From Noviherbaspirillum sp. Root189 (lineage in GTDB: Bacteria; Pseudomonadota; Gammaproteobacteria; Burkholderiales; Burkholderiaceae_D), in NCBI RefSeq assembly GCF_001428545.1, contig NZ_LMHZ01000030.1, forward strand, positions 1 to 44,060: a DNA stretch of 44,060 nucleotides. The letters are read 5' to 3'. Below the pieces are notes generated by a model, which did not search any database, was not told the DNA's origin, and worked only from the letters and a program-made list of their open reading frames with translations. Of this stretch, positions 8,948 through 17,700 are shown piece by piece. The position numbers and the translations under genes were made by a program. Position 1 is the first letter of the stretch. Every line of letters starts with the position of its first letter.

Positions 8948-9203
8948 TTGACATCGCCTCCTTGAGGATATCGGCCTTCAAGCGCTCCTCGGCGTACATC
9001 TTCTTCAGGCGCGCATTCTCCGCTTCCAACTCCTTCATCCGTGCCATCATCGACGTATCCATCCCGCCGTACTTCGCGCGCCACTTGTAGAACGTCGCCG
9101 AGCTGATCCCCAGCTCCCGGCACAACTCCGGCACCGACAATCCGCCTTCTACGCGCTTGAGCGCTTCGATTATCTGGCTATCTGAAAACTTCGACTTCTT
9201 CAT
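8937..9203 (-). CDS. IS3 OrfA (helix-turn-helix protein)
   Basis: 88 residues: MKKSKFSDSQIIEALKRVEG, an HTH (VPELCRELGISSATFYKWRA), then a leucine-zipper-like region (ELEAENARLKKMYAEERLKA). It ends at a TGA just past the slippery AAAAAAG run that normally makes the OrfAB fusion. Typical of IS407/IS51-type IS3 members. Confidence 0.92.
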   Translation of the reverse strand: MKKSKFSDSQIIEALKRVEGGLSVPELCRELGISSATFYKWRAKYGGMDTSMMARMKELEAENARLKKMYAEERLKADILKEAMSKKF

Positions 9204-9227
9204 GCAGAACTCTCCCTAAACGAGAAA

Positions 9228-9267
9228 ATTCTACTTCTGTTCGCTTCTTTTGGCCGGGGTGATTACC
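9228..9267 (-). repeat. Right terminal inverted repeat of the IS3 element
   Basis: On the minus strand it begins GGTAATCACCCCGG and ends CAGAAGTAGAAT, matching 6724-6762. The 206 bp between this repeat and the thiolase stop hold no gene. Confidence 0.75.
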
Positions 9268-9473
9268 GGCACCGACTTCTCTTCCATTAATTCCTCCATA
9301 CAAACAGAAAATTATCAAATTTCCTGCTGTACGTGAAATCGGGGCAAGGTCCGGGATTGGTATTATATGTTTCAGCCAAAATTACTTTCCAAGACGAGAA
9401 ACTTCTTGGTGACGTCCAGTACGAACAGATCAATTACTAAATCGCGGTTGTTAAAACCGCTGTCGCCTATCAT

Positions 9474-10679
9474 TCAGACTCGCTCCAGTACAACCGCGAT
9501 CCCCTGACCGACGCCGATACACATTGTGCACAATGCATAGCGGCCGCCAGTGCGGTGTAACTGGTACGTAGCCGTCGTGATCAGGCGCGCGCCGCTCATG
9601 CCAAGAGGATGGCCGAGTGCAATTGCTCCGCCGTTGGGATTGACACGCGGATCGTCATCGGCAATGCCCAGCATGCGTGTCACCGCCAAACCTTGGGCCG
9701 CAAAGGCTTCGTTGAGTTCGATGACGTCCATTTTGTCAATGTGTAAGCCAAGCTTTGCGAGCAAATTTTGCGTTGCCGGTGCTGGCCCGATACCCATGAC
9801 ACGCGGTGCAACGCCTGCCGTGGCCATGCCGACGATTCTGGCCCGAGGGGTGAGGCCGTAACGCCTAGCAGACTCTTCATTGGCCAACAGAAGCGCGCAT
9901 GCGCCGTCGTTGATTCCCGAGGCATTGCCCGCTGTTACCGTGCCGTCCGGGCGGATTACACCCTTGAGCTTGCTCAGTGATTCCAGCGTGGTTGCACGCG
10001 GGTGCTCATCGTGCTCGACGACGATCGGGTCGCCTTTTTTCTGCTTTATCGTAACAGGCACAATTTCCTGAGACAGGATTCCGCTTTCCTGTGCACGTGC
10101 CGCCTTGTTCTGGCTCGATAGGGCAAAACGATCCTGATCTTCCCGACTGATTTTGAATTCCTGTGCAACGTTCTCGGCGGTTTCTGGCATTGAATCCACA
10201 CCAAAGGCACGCTGCATTTCCGGATTAACGAACCGCCATCCAATCGTCGTATCGAAGATCTCGACGCTGCGGGAAAAGGCGCTATCCGCCTTGCCCATGA
10301 CAAACGGAGCCCGCGTCATCGACTCAACGCCGCCGGCAATCATCAGGCCTGCATCGCCGGATTTGATTGCCCTTGCCGCGCTGCCTACGGCATCCATGCC
10401 GGAGCCGCACAGACGATTAATGGTCGATCCGCCAACTTCCATCGGCAAACCCGCCAGCAACAAGCCCATTCGCGCGACATTTCGGTTGTCCTCGCCCGCT
10501 TGGTTGGCGCAGCCGAAGATGACGTCTTGGACATCGGACCAATCAACTTTGCCGTTTCGCTCCATCAGCGCCCGCAGCGGAATGGCGGCCAGGTCGTCGG
10601 CACGGATATCTTTCAGCGCGCCACCGTATCGTCCGATCGGCGTGCGAATTCCGTCGCAAATATAGGCCTCGTTAATCAT
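9474..10679 (-). CDS. Thiolase (acetyl-CoA acyltransferase), PcaF/PaaJ 3-oxoadipyl-CoA thiolase type
   Basis: 401 residues, the exact size class of 3-oxoadipyl-CoA thiolases, which it resembles throughout: [40 protein letters not shown], the nucleophilic Cys in [14 protein letters not shown], the His in [13 protein letters not shown], and the second Cys in [10 protein letters not shown]. All catalytic residues are present. It cleaves a 3-oxoacyl-CoA with CoA. The natural substrate here is more likely a dicarboxylic or branched 3-oxoacyl-CoA of the local pathway than necessarily 3-oxoadipyl-CoA. AAAGGAG lies 8-14 nt before the ATG. It is downstream of the EthD-like gene in the same direction, 180 bp apart. 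Confidence 0.93.
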   Translation of the reverse strand: MINEAYICDGIRTPIGRYGGALKDIRADDLAAIPLRALMERNGKVDWSDVQDVIFGCANQAGEDNRNVARMGLLLAGLPMEVGGSTINRLCGSGMDAVGSAARAIKSGDAGLMIAGGVESMTRAPFVMGKADSAFSRSVEIFDTTIGWRFVNPEMQRAFGVDSMPETAENVAQEFKISREDQDRFALSSQNKAARAQESGILSQEIVPVTIKQKKGDPIVVEHDEHPRATTLESLSKLKGVIRPDGTVTAGNASGINDGACALLLANEESARRYGLTPRARIVGMATAGVAPRVMGIGPAPATQNLLAKLGLHIDKMDVIELNEAFAAQGLAVTRMLGIADDDPRVNPNGGAIALGHPLGMSGARLITTATYQLHRTGGRYALCTMCIGVGQGIAVVLERV

Positions 10680-10735
10680 TCGTTAAACTCCTTTAAAGGG
10701 GGATGGTAAAAATGGTGCAGGGTGTTGAAGGCGGT

Positions 10736-10761
10736 GCAATCGGCGAACAAATGCCGATTGC
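10736..10761. other. Intergenic hairpin between the EthD-like and thiolase genes
   Basis: GCAATCGGC and GCCGATTGC form a perfect 9-bp stem with an 8-nt loop, flanked by further imperfect GAAGGC/GCCTTC pairing. There is no T-run on either strand, so it is not a standard terminator; an RNA processing or attenuation site, or a small repeat, is possible. Confidence 0.4.
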
Positions 10762-10859
10762 CTTCAAGCCTGTACGGGTAAGGACGTGCACGGGTTCGCC
10801 TGTGATGCCAAGCAGTTTCGCTTGCCTGGAGGCTCACGGCAGGCAATGTTCACTGGTTG

Positions 10860-11555
10860 TCAGGGCGCTTTGTACATGCACATCAGTTCATAACGGATGA
10901 GCGATCCAATCAGCAGGCCATCGCGCTGGCCGTCGCATTGGAGTACTTCGCTGTGCAATGCCAGGGAAAGAAGCGCAGGATCGTAGCTTTCCACCAGCAT
11001 TACCCAATCCGCATAATGATCCGGTGAGCTGCGCCGGGTGGTTTCTGAATTGGAGGCGGCGGTAACCTCAGCGTCGGATTCCCACAGCGACATAGAAACC
11101 ATGCCGCCCGATTCCTTCAACCGCTCGGCGAGGACGTTCTTAATGAATCGGCGCGCATCATCTTCCCGACCTTCAATCGCCTTACATTGGATGATGACCG
11201 CGCTTCCTCCAATAGCGTCGCCGCTGGACCAGGTTTCCCGGCAGGCTGCCCGAATGACGTTCTGCAAGCTGGGAATGATTTTCCTTGTGCTTTCGGTGGG
11301 GTTATCCAGCACGTTTCGATATGCCGGCGAATGCAGGGCATGGATCGACTCGCACTTGTAGACAACCATGTACGCTGGCTGGCCTCCAACTGCTCGGTAG
11401 CGGCGGGCCCAAGTGAAGCCGGGCAGGCTGAGCCGCTCCGCCAGATGTTCTTCGTGGTACCAGCGATTCAAATCCTTTTCCAGTTCAGCTGGAATGTCAT
11501 TCATGACAACGAGCAGGCCGGGTGTATTTTCTCCGCGTCCTTTGTTTTCCTTCAT
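10860..11555 (-). CDS. EthD-like (dimeric alpha/beta barrel) protein
   Basis: 231 residues from the ATG at 11555, which has AGAGG before it; the frame extends to 11633 without a ribosome-binding site. The first half has an EthD/DUF4286-like pattern: LLVVMNDIPAELEKDLNRWY followed by HEEHLAERLSLPGFTWARRY, then AYMVVYKCESIHALHSPAYR. The second half (AVIIQCKAIEGREDDARRFI) may be a second ferredoxin-like barrel. Such proteins occur in catabolic clusters, but the reaction is usually undefined. It precedes the thiolase gene and lies below a candidate sigma-54 site. Confidence 0.65.
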   Translation of the reverse strand: MKENKGRGENTPGLLVVMNDIPAELEKDLNRWYHEEHLAERLSLPGFTWARRYRAVGGQPAYMVVYKCESIHALHSPAYRNVLDNPTESTRKIIPSLQNVIRAACRETWSSGDAIGGSAVIIQCKAIEGREDDARRFIKNVLAERLKESGGMVSMSLWESDAEVTAASNSETTRRSSPDHYADWVMLVESYDPALLSLALHSEVLQCDGQRDGLLIGSLIRYELMCMYKAP

Positions 11556-11616
11556 ATCGGCCTCTAACTCTCGTATTGTGGATGTCGCAAATGGAATCTG
11601 CTTCGAGTTATAGTGA

Positions 11617-11632
11617 TGCAAGTTCCATTCCA
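11617..11632 (-). promoter_or_regulatory. Candidate sigma-54 promoter for the EthD-like/thiolase unit
   Basis: The minus strand reads TGGAATGGAACTTGCA: a perfect TTGCA -12 element and the required GG-N10-GC spacing, but a weak -24 (TGGAATG against TGGCACG). It lies 61 bp before the 11555 start. Confidence 0.4.
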
Positions 11633-11772
11633 TTCTCTAACGGCGCGATACAGGTGGCTGCGTGTCCTTTCAATGGGCTTACCTTGCCAATAGTGTCTTT
11701 GCAAAAGTCACTCGTTTGTACGCGGAAAAAGCATGGGAAGCAGGCTTTGGCCGGCGTATCAATGCATTTGTT

Positions 11773-11788
11773 GGGCACATAGTTTGCT
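11773..11788 (+). promoter_or_regulatory. Candidate sigma-54 promoter upstream of the MFS gene
   Basis: GGGCACATAGTTTGCT: one mismatch to TGGCAC-N5-TTGCW, with correct GG-N10-GC spacing. It is about 270 bp before the MFS start, so the leader would be long. Apart from this site and the divergent one at 11617, the 11556-12060 gap shows no gene. Confidence 0.5.
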
Positions 11789-12060
11789 TTCGGCAGACTG
11801 CTGAAAAAACGACTGCACGACCCTGGCGCCTGCGATGCGCATCATACCATTCGTCTAATCGCGCTTCCCGGAACTAATCCGGGCCTGCTCGCTATAGAAG
11901 AAAGACAAGAAGGCTGTTCAGGGCTTGTACTGCGGCGCGTCGGGCACCTTGGATTGCGTCTCGGTATAGCCACGAAGTTGCACCACTTATTCCTGTACGG
12001 ACCATCAGTGTTAGTTCCGTAACCTCCATTTTATTTTGCCCTGACTGGACGCGCACCGAT

Positions 12061-13290
12061 ATGTCATCTCGATACTCCCGCTACGCTAGCGATAAGAGAT
12101 TGTCTGGCCCCTGCTTGCTGTCGATGCTATTGCTAATCCTGGCCACCGGCGGATTCTGCGCCGGGGTTTCCATGCGCGTGATGGATCCCATGCTGCCTTT
12201 TCTCAGTAGAGAATTCAATGTATCCCTGAGCGAGGCCGGGCAGACGATTACCTACTTTTCCATGGCTTATGCAGTCAGCTTGCTTTTCATCGGTATGGTG
12301 GGCGACCGCTACGGAAAGCTCCGTGTAGTGGGCTGGGCGTGCGTTATGTGCTCGATAACTACTTTTGCCTGTGCAGTTGCGCCAGACTTTTTGTCTCTGC
12401 GAGCCGCCCGGCTGCTTTGTGGAGCGGCAAGCAGTGCGGTAATGACCTTGGGCATGGCTTGGGTAGGCGACACGATACCCTATGAGCGGAGACAGTCGAC
12501 GCTGTCCCGGCTGTTGATCGGGATGTCGCTCGGCGTCGCGGTCGGCGCCGCCGTCGGGGGATTCGCCGCAGACCAGACGATTAGCTGGAGATCGGTTTTC
12601 GGAACTATTGCCGCTTGTTTCCTGCTGGTTGGCCTAGCGCTGTTGTTAATGTTGCGCTGGGCGGTGCCGCAAGCTCTCCAGCCGCAGGCCATGTCCGCCA
12701 CCCGTGAGCATGTGGTGGATGGCGAGTTGAGGAGCGGAGCTATGTGTTTGATATTGTTTGTTTCGTTTTTTGAAGGAGCCCTGTACCTCGCGGCCTTGGC
12801 TTTCGTTCCTTCTCATCTGCATGCCCGATACGGCATCTCACTCAGTATGTCTGGCTCCATTGCGATGCTCGCAGGTCTGGGAGGCTTGTTTTATGCGCTA
12901 TGCGCCGGGAAGCTGGTCAATCTCGGAGAGCGTCGGCTCATTACCATCGGCGGCGTCCTGATGGTGGCTTCATTCCTGGTGGTCGGATTTTCTCCTGCCT
13001 GGCAAATGGCCCTGCCGGCATGCTTTTGCGTGGGATTAGGTTTTTACATGCTGCACAGCACACTGCAGACGCGCGCCACCCAGATTGCACCGGAGCAGCG
13101 AGGCACGGCGATGGCGGCCTTTTCTGCGTGCTTTTTCTTTGGCCAGTCGGTTGGCGTCTCGTTGTTTGGCCGGTTCATCGAGCAAGTGAACTCTTCGGTG
13201 GTCATGGCAACGGCCGCAATTGGCCTACTGGCCGTTACAGTGTTGCTTGCTGCCCGCGTAAAGGTCCGGCAGGCATCACGCAATTTGTAG
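12061..13290 (+). CDS. MFS transporter
   Basis: 409 residues with about twelve hydrophobic segments. The first helix is at ~19-36, and the MFS loop 2-3 motif follows as GMVGDRYGKLRVVG. Other helices include MTLGMAWVGDTIPYERRQST, AACFLLVGLALLLML, LILFVSFFEGALYLAAL, and FSACFFFGQSVGVSLFG near the C-terminus. It would sit in the inner membrane and move a small solute, probably an acid substrate or a product for export; direction and solute cannot be read. The ATG has no obvious Shine-Dalgarno sequence. Divergent from the EthD-like/thiolase unit. Confidence 0.88.
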   Translation: MSSRYSRYASDKRLSGPCLLSMLLLILATGGFCAGVSMRVMDPMLPFLSREFNVSLSEAGQTITYFSMAYAVSLLFIGMVGDRYGKLRVVGWACVMCSITTFACAVAPDFLSLRAARLLCGAASSAVMTLGMAWVGDTIPYERRQSTLSRLLIGMSLGVAVGAAVGGFAADQTISWRSVFGTIAACFLLVGLALLLMLRWAVPQALQPQAMSATREHVVDGELRSGAMCLILFVSFFEGALYLAALAFVPSHLHARYGISLSMSGSIAMLAGLGGLFYALCAGKLVNLGERRLITIGGVLMVASFLVVGFSPAWQMALPACFCVGLGFYMLHSTLQTRATQIAPEQRGTAMAAFSACFFFGQSVGVSLFGRFIEQVNSSVVMATAAIGLLAVTVLLAARVKVRQASRNL

Positions 13291-13506
13291 TGTCTTCGCT
13301 GTTATCAGCGCTACTGTCTTTCATAAATGCACTCCCGTTCTCTCGGGGTGTAGATGGAGCCGTGTCAGCCCGGTTTATTCTGTGCATAGACGTGCCTCCG
13401 GACGCTCGCCCACCACAGAAAAACACATAAATTCAAGAGCTTATCTATGCGTTTCCGCGCAAGACCAGCCTTGCTGGCCAGTGTTGCGCGTTCGGCGTCC
13501 GTCAAC

Positions 13507-13522
13507 TGGCATGTAGCTTGCT
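13507..13522 (+). promoter_or_regulatory. Sigma-54 promoter for the 13565-17344 operon
   Basis: TGGCATGTAGCTTGCT matches TGGCAYR-N4-TTGCW with exact GG-N10-GC spacing. The predicted start point is near 13533, giving a leader of about 30 nt before the ATG at 13565. The rest of the 13291-13564 gap holds no gene. Confidence 0.75.
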
Positions 13523-13564
13523 CAACTGCCTCCATCGCGAATCCTCCTTTTCAACAGAAGACAA

Positions 13565-14329
13565 ATGTATATGGACACTTCAGAAGTCTTGCTCCACAAA
13601 GATGGCGGCATAGCGACCATCACGCTTTCACGCCCTGACAAACTGAACGCGCTTTCGACATCCATGCGGAACAGTCTGGGTGAATGCTTGGCCAACGTCG
13701 CCGAGGATCAGGAGGTGAAAGTAGTAGTGCTGCGCGGCGAGGGGCGAGCCTTCTGCGCCGGTGCAGATCTGGTCGACGCACCTAAGACGCCTTTGGCATG
13801 GCGTGATCGCATTCTGACGGCGCAGTCGCACCATATGACGATCGCAATGATGCGCAAGCCGGTGATCGCGGCGGTGCAGGGCGCGGCGGTTGGTGGCGGT
13901 GCGTCGCTAGCCCTGGCAGCCGACATTCGGATCATGGCGGACGATGCCAAGTTGGTGTTCCCGTTTGTGCGCTTGGGCATTGTGCCCGACGGCGGCGCTT
14001 CATTTTTACTTCAGGCCAAGCTGCACGCCGGTATCGCGCTCGATTTGCTGCTCACTGGAGGCACGCTGACCGCCGCCGAGGCGGAGCGGCTCGGACTAAC
14101 GCGTCGCGTTGTGTCCGCCGAGCAGCTTGATCAAACAAGCCAGACCTTGGCCAGGGATCTGCTTAACCTGCCTTGGGAGGCCTTGATGCTAACCAAGGCA
14201 TTGTGCGCGCAGCAATGGGCGCAAGGCTTGCAGCGCGCGTTGAGCCACGAAGCGGATGCCTTCGCATTGGCGACGACAACTGAAGGACACAAGGCGGCAT
14301 TGGCCGAAATACTGAAGAAATTTAAATAA
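13565..14329 (+). CDS. Crotonase-family protein, PaaG/enoyl-CoA isomerase-like
   Basis: 254 residues with the crotonase fold: RPDKLNALSTSMR, the oxyanion-hole region GEGRAFCAGADLVD, and AAVGGGASLALAADIRIM. Both Glu of true enoyl-CoA hydratases are absent (GGGASLA instead of GGGxELA, and VFPFVRLG instead of the PEI motif). An Asp follows in GIVPDGGASF, as in PaaG-type ring isomerases and Delta3-Delta2 enoyl-CoA isomerases. I therefore favour double-bond isomerisation over hydration. First gene of the 13565-17344 operon, just below a sigma-54 promoter. A second in-frame ATG is at 13571. Confidence 0.85.
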   Translation: MYMDTSEVLLHKDGGIATITLSRPDKLNALSTSMRNSLGECLANVAEDQEVKVVVLRGEGRAFCAGADLVDAPKTPLAWRDRILTAQSHHMTIAMMRKPVIAAVQGAAVGGGASLALAADIRIMADDAKLVFPFVRLGIVPDGGASFLLQAKLHAGIALDLLLTGGTLTAAEAERLGLTRRVVSAEQLDQTSQTLARDLLNLPWEALMLTKALCAQQWAQGLQRALSHEADAFALATTTEGHKAALAEILKKFK

Positions 14330-14348
14330 ATAACGGGAGGAGATTAAG

Positions 14349-15128
14349 ATGTTCAAGGCAGACACGCTCGAAGGCAGGGTGGCGTTCATCACTGGCGGCG
14401 CGAGCGGAATCGGCATGGAGATCGCCGAGATGTATGGCCGCCTCGGCGCCACGGTGATGCTGGCAAGCCGCAATCAGGAACGGTTGGATGCCGCCGTATC
14501 CATCATGGCGGGCCAGGGTATCAAGGTGGCTGCCACTCGTACCGACGTGCGAGATTATGACGACGTCAAGAGCGCCATCGACAAAACAGTGAAGCAATTT
14601 GGTGCGCTCGATATTCTGGTCAACAACGCGGCTGGCAATTTCCACTGCCCGACGGCCGAACTGTCGCCCAACGGGTGGCGCACCGTAATCGACATCGATT
14701 TGAACGGTACCTTCTATGGATGCCATGCCGCCTACGAACATCTGAAACGCTCGTCCTTCGGCGGATCCATCATCAGCATCATTACCATGCTCGGCGTGAG
14801 TGGTTGGCCGGGGGCGGCCCATGCCGCTGCCGCGAAGTCCGGCATCCTGGCGCTGTCAAGGACGCTGGCGGTGGAGTGGGGTGAGGACAATATCCGTGTC
14901 AACACAATTTCCCCCGGCCCTATCGGCGACACCGAAGGAGTGCGGCGCATGTACCAGGAAACCGGGCGCGAAGAGCTGGAGCGCAAAAAGACGGCGCTGG
15001 GACACCTGGGGCGCAAAGCCGACATCGCCAATGCCGCCGTTTATCTCGCATCAGATCTGGCTTCCTATGTTACCGGGGAAAACATGGTCGTCGATGGCGG
15101 GCGCTGGCTGAAATACGTTGCTGCCTGA
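14349..15128 (+). CDS. SDR-family oxidoreductase, 2,4-dienoyl-CoA reductase-like
   Basis: 259 residues. NADP-binding motif FITGGASGIGMEIAEM at ~residue 14, and the dienoyl-CoA-reductase-like stretch NNAAGNFHCPTAELSPNGW. The usual YxxxK active site is replaced by HAAAAK, then SGILALSRTLAVEWG and SPGPIGDTEG. Loss of that Tyr with the NNAAGNF block is typical of 2,4-dienoyl-CoA reductases of the SDR class, which remove a double bond from unsaturated acyl-CoAs with NADPH. GGGAGG lies upstream of the ATG; 19 nt after the crotonase gene. Confidence 0.83.
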   Translation: MFKADTLEGRVAFITGGASGIGMEIAEMYGRLGATVMLASRNQERLDAAVSIMAGQGIKVAATRTDVRDYDDVKSAIDKTVKQFGALDILVNNAAGNFHCPTAELSPNGWRTVIDIDLNGTFYGCHAAYEHLKRSSFGGSIISIITMLGVSGWPGAAHAAAAKSGILALSRTLAVEWGEDNIRVNTISPGPIGDTEGVRRMYQETGREELERKKTALGHLGRKADIANAAVYLASDLASYVTGENMVVDGGRWLKYVAA

Positions 15129-15212
15129 GATCGTGCACGGGCCGAATCATCTACATTTGAACCCGGGTTTCGAGGCAATGAGCGAACGCTGACCCTTTTT
15201 TGGAGGCATAAC

Positions 15213-16355
15213 ATGAGTTTTACACCGACTGAAGATCAAAAAATGCTGCGCGAGGCGATTGAGCGCCTCGTCCAATCCGAATGCACGCCGTCAAAAGTGC
15301 GTCAATGGGACCGCGACGGTGTCTTCCCCGAAGACGTGTATGCTAAGATGGCAGAGGCCGGTTTCGTGTCGATGGTTGTCCCAGCCGAATACGGCGGCAT
15401 CGGCAGCCCGATGTCCGATTGCATCATCCTTTTCGAGGAAGTGGCCAGGCCCGCCGTTGACTTCGCCACACGCATCGGACTCCAGGGATGGGGCGCAATG
15501 ATCCTGGCGGATTTCGCGGAAGAAGAACTCAAGCGCGAGATCTTGCCGCGCGTGGCCAAGGGCGAGCTTAAGCTTTCGTTCAGTCTCACGGAACCGCAGT
15601 CCGGCTCCGACGCCGCTGCGCTTACTACCAGCGCACGGCGGGACGGCGATGATTGGGTGCTCCGGGGCCAGAAGGTGTTTTCCAGCGGCGCGCATGCGCC
15701 AGACAACATGATTGTCGTTGCAGCCCGTACCGCGAAGGGCAAGACCAGGCACGAAGGCATCTCGCTGTTCCTGGTACCGAACGACTTGCCGGGCCTGACG
15801 ATCCGTCGGCTCGACGTCATCGGGCGCCGTGTGCTCGGACTGACGGAAATTTTCTTCGACGATGTCAGGATCCCAGGGCATTACCTGATTGGCGAAGAAG
15901 GAAAAGGCTGGGGCTATGTCGGACGCCACTTGGAGCGCGAACGCATCACCTTGGCGGCGAATTACCTCGGCAGCGCGCGCAGCGCACTAGACGAAGCACT
16001 GGCGTATGCCAAGGAAAGGCAGCAGTTCGGACGACGGATCGGTGAATTTCAAGTCATAGCGCACATGTTGGCGGACATGGCGACCGAAATCGAGGCCGCA
16101 CGCTGGATGACAGCAATGGCAGCCTGGCGCTATGACAGTGGCCTCCCTTGCCGCAAGGAGGCCAGCATGGCCAAGCTGTTTGTCTCCGAGATGCTGCAGC
16201 GCGTGACGGCAGCCGGCATGCAGATCCTAGGCGGCCATGCCTACACTACCGATCACGACATGCAGCGCCATTGGCGCGATGGGCGCAATGCGACGGTGGG
16301 CGGCGGCACCTCCCAGATCCAGCGGCAGCTTATCGCCAGAGAGTTGGGACTATGA
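15213..16355 (+). CDS. Acyl-CoA dehydrogenase
   Basis: 380 residues, full length: an N-terminal helical domain, then FAD/substrate motifs LSFSLTEPQSGSDAAALTTS and WVLRGQKVFSSGAH, then QFGRRIGEFQVIAHMLADMA. The usual C-terminal YEGT catalytic Glu position reads VGGGTSQ, with Gly instead. HLERERITLAA has a Glu where isovaleryl-CoA and long-chain dehydrogenases keep their base, suggesting a branched or bulky substrate. Introduces an alpha,beta double bond using FAD; electrons go to ETF. TGGAGG precedes the start. It overlaps the next gene by 4 nt (ATGA), so the two are translationally coupled. Confidence 0.92.
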   Translation: MSFTPTEDQKMLREAIERLVQSECTPSKVRQWDRDGVFPEDVYAKMAEAGFVSMVVPAEYGGIGSPMSDCIILFEEVARPAVDFATRIGLQGWGAMILADFAEEELKREILPRVAKGELKLSFSLTEPQSGSDAAALTTSARRDGDDWVLRGQKVFSSGAHAPDNMIVVAARTAKGKTRHEGISLFLVPNDLPGLTIRRLDVIGRRVLGLTEIFFDDVRIPGHYLIGEEGKGWGYVGRHLERERITLAANYLGSARSALDEALAYAKERQQFGRRIGEFQVIAHMLADMATEIEAARWMTAMAAWRYDSGLPCRKEASMAKLFVSEMLQRVTAAGMQILGGHAYTTDHDMQRHWRDGRNATVGGGTSQIQRQLIARELGL

Positions 16356-17344
16356 GTACGGCGTCGATGCACATACCGCCCATGGACAGGATCGAGACCC
16401 GAGCAACCCATGCGCTCAACATCCGCTATCCGATCGTCCAGGGCGGATTGGCGCGCATTGCCAAGGCTGAGCTTGCGGCAGCAGTGTCCAACGCCGGCGG
16501 CATGGGGCAGATCGCTGTGGCAGGCCTGTCCGACCCTGATGTGCTGCGTGCCGAAATTCGCAAGGCCAAGCGCCTGACGCAAGCGCCGTTCGGGGTTAAT
16601 TTTCCCATTGGGCACCTGAAGATCGATGCTTTACTCGATCTGACGATTGAAGAAGGCGTGACAGCAGTATCCTTCACGGGCGGCAATCCTCAGCCATATA
16701 TCCGGCGGCTTGAAGGCACGGACACTCGAGTGATGGTGCTCGTCTCCGGGCCAGAGCAGGCACAGAAAGCCGAACAGGCAGGGGCGCATGTCGTGGCAAC
16801 GGTCGGTTATGAAGGAGGAGGTCATATCGGGCGTTCAGACCTGACGACCATCGTGGCGATCCCGCTTGTCGTACGCGCCGTCGGAATACCGGTCCTTGCC
16901 GGCGGAGGCATTGCCGACGGCGCAGGCCTCGCGGCCGCACTCGCGCTCGGTGCAGACGGTGTCGAAATCGGCACACGATTCATCGCGGTGAAAGAGGCCT
17001 TTGCCCATGACAATTACAAAGACGCGGTCGTTCGCGCGAATGCGTCGGACACTGTCGTCGTTAAGCGTTCGCTTGGGACGCCGGGCAGGGCATTGGCCAA
17101 TGCGTGGACAGAACGTATTCTATCCGCGGAAGCAGAGGGGCAGTCGCGCGAGGCGATTTTCGAGATGGTGAAAGCCGACGCGAACGAGCGCGGTGTCTTC
17201 GGTGGAGATATGGAGAGCAGCCTTGTGTGGGTAGGCCAGGCTGCCGCCATGGTGGACGACGTGCCAAGCGCAGGAGAGTATGTCGAGAGAATGGTTGCCG
17301 AGGCCAAGGCCGCAGGCAAGAGGCTTGCAAGACTGCTTGGGTAG
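16352..17344 (+). CDS. Nitronate monooxygenase / 2-nitropropane dioxygenase-family flavoprotein
   Basis: 330 residues from the ATG that overlaps the previous stop; an open frame runs farther upstream but lies inside the dehydrogenase gene. FMN-dependent TIM barrel motifs are clear: IRYPIVQGGLARIAKAELAA, AVSNAGGMGQIAVAG, VATVGYEGGGHIGRSD with the family GGHxGR, VLAGGGIADGAGLAAAL and GADGVEIGTRFIAVKEAF. Members oxidise nitronates, but many in CoA-ester operons have no known nitro substrate and may act as enoyl reductases or other flavoenzymes. The tight coupling with an acyl-CoA dehydrogenase favours a CoA-ester role; that is inference. Confidence 0.88.
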   Translation: MSTASMHIPPMDRIETRATHALNIRYPIVQGGLARIAKAELAAAVSNAGGMGQIAVAGLSDPDVLRAEIRKAKRLTQAPFGVNFPIGHLKIDALLDLTIEEGVTAVSFTGGNPQPYIRRLEGTDTRVMVLVSGPEQAQKAEQAGAHVVATVGYEGGGHIGRSDLTTIVAIPLVVRAVGIPVLAGGGIADGAGLAAALALGADGVEIGTRFIAVKEAFAHDNYKDAVVRANASDTVVVKRSLGTPGRALANAWTERILSAEAEGQSREAIFEMVKADANERGVFGGDMESSLVWVGQAAAMVDDVPSAGEYVERMVAEAKAAGKRLARLLG

Positions 17345-17537
17345 TATTTTTGAATCAGTGGTAGGACCATAGGCAGGAGAGCCGGGTCGCAGACATGGCA
17401 CCCTGCCGACACTGTTTTTTGTGCAGACACCAAACAAAGCGTATGCAACAACGACACTCTATGCCGCTGTGTACGTAACGCATCCACGGTCTTGATCGAG
17501 AAGCCGCTTGAAACCAAGGCTTTTCACATGTTTGCGC

Positions 17538-17553
17538 TGGCACGTCGATTGCA
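17538..17553 (+). promoter_or_regulatory. Sigma-54 promoter upstream of the 17701 CoA transferase
   Basis: TGGCACGTCGATTGCA is a perfect match to TGGCACG-N4-TTGCW. The predicted start point is near 17564, about 137 nt before the ATG at 17701. The rest of the 17345-17700 gap shows no gene. Confidence 0.82.
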
Positions 17554-17700
17554 TTGCCTTTACCGAGGCAAATTTCGATCTGAGCCATTGCCGCTTCGGC
17601 GCTCGCATTACTTCGAAGATTTATGGAATTAAACGAGCGGCGATGAGCATTGACTTTCGAGTTTGATTACAACCTAACTTCAATCATTCATATATTCGCT

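Larger units (their letters stand above)
6724..9267 (-). mobile_element. IS3-family insertion sequence (IS407/IS51-like), interrupted by an IS110-family element
   Basis: The element carries orfA (8937-9203) and an orfB now in two pieces (8689-8947 and 6762-7343). Its ends are imperfect inverted repeats of about 40 bp, both starting GGTAATC then CCCCGG and both ending CAGAAGTAGAAT. No clear target duplication is seen (left flank GAT, right flank GGC). The interruption in orfB makes it unable to make its own transposase. Confidence 0.85.

Noticed and set aside
9446-9461. GCGGTT/AACCGC hairpin after the thiolase gene as a terminator
   Set aside because: Only 6 bp of stem and no T-run.
11900-11990. 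Minus-strand peptide VVQLRGYTETQSKVPDAPQY followed by KP and a stop
   Set aside because: Looks like a short protein tail but is only ~22 codons between stops with no partner sequence, so I did not call it.
15291-15929. 212-codon minus-strand frame inside the 15213 dehydrogenase
   Set aside because: Antisense shadow; no family features and no ribosome-binding site.
17395-17410. TGGCACCCTGCCGACA as a sigma-54 promoter
   Set aside because: Good -24 but no GC at the -12 position; the perfect site at 17538 explains the region.
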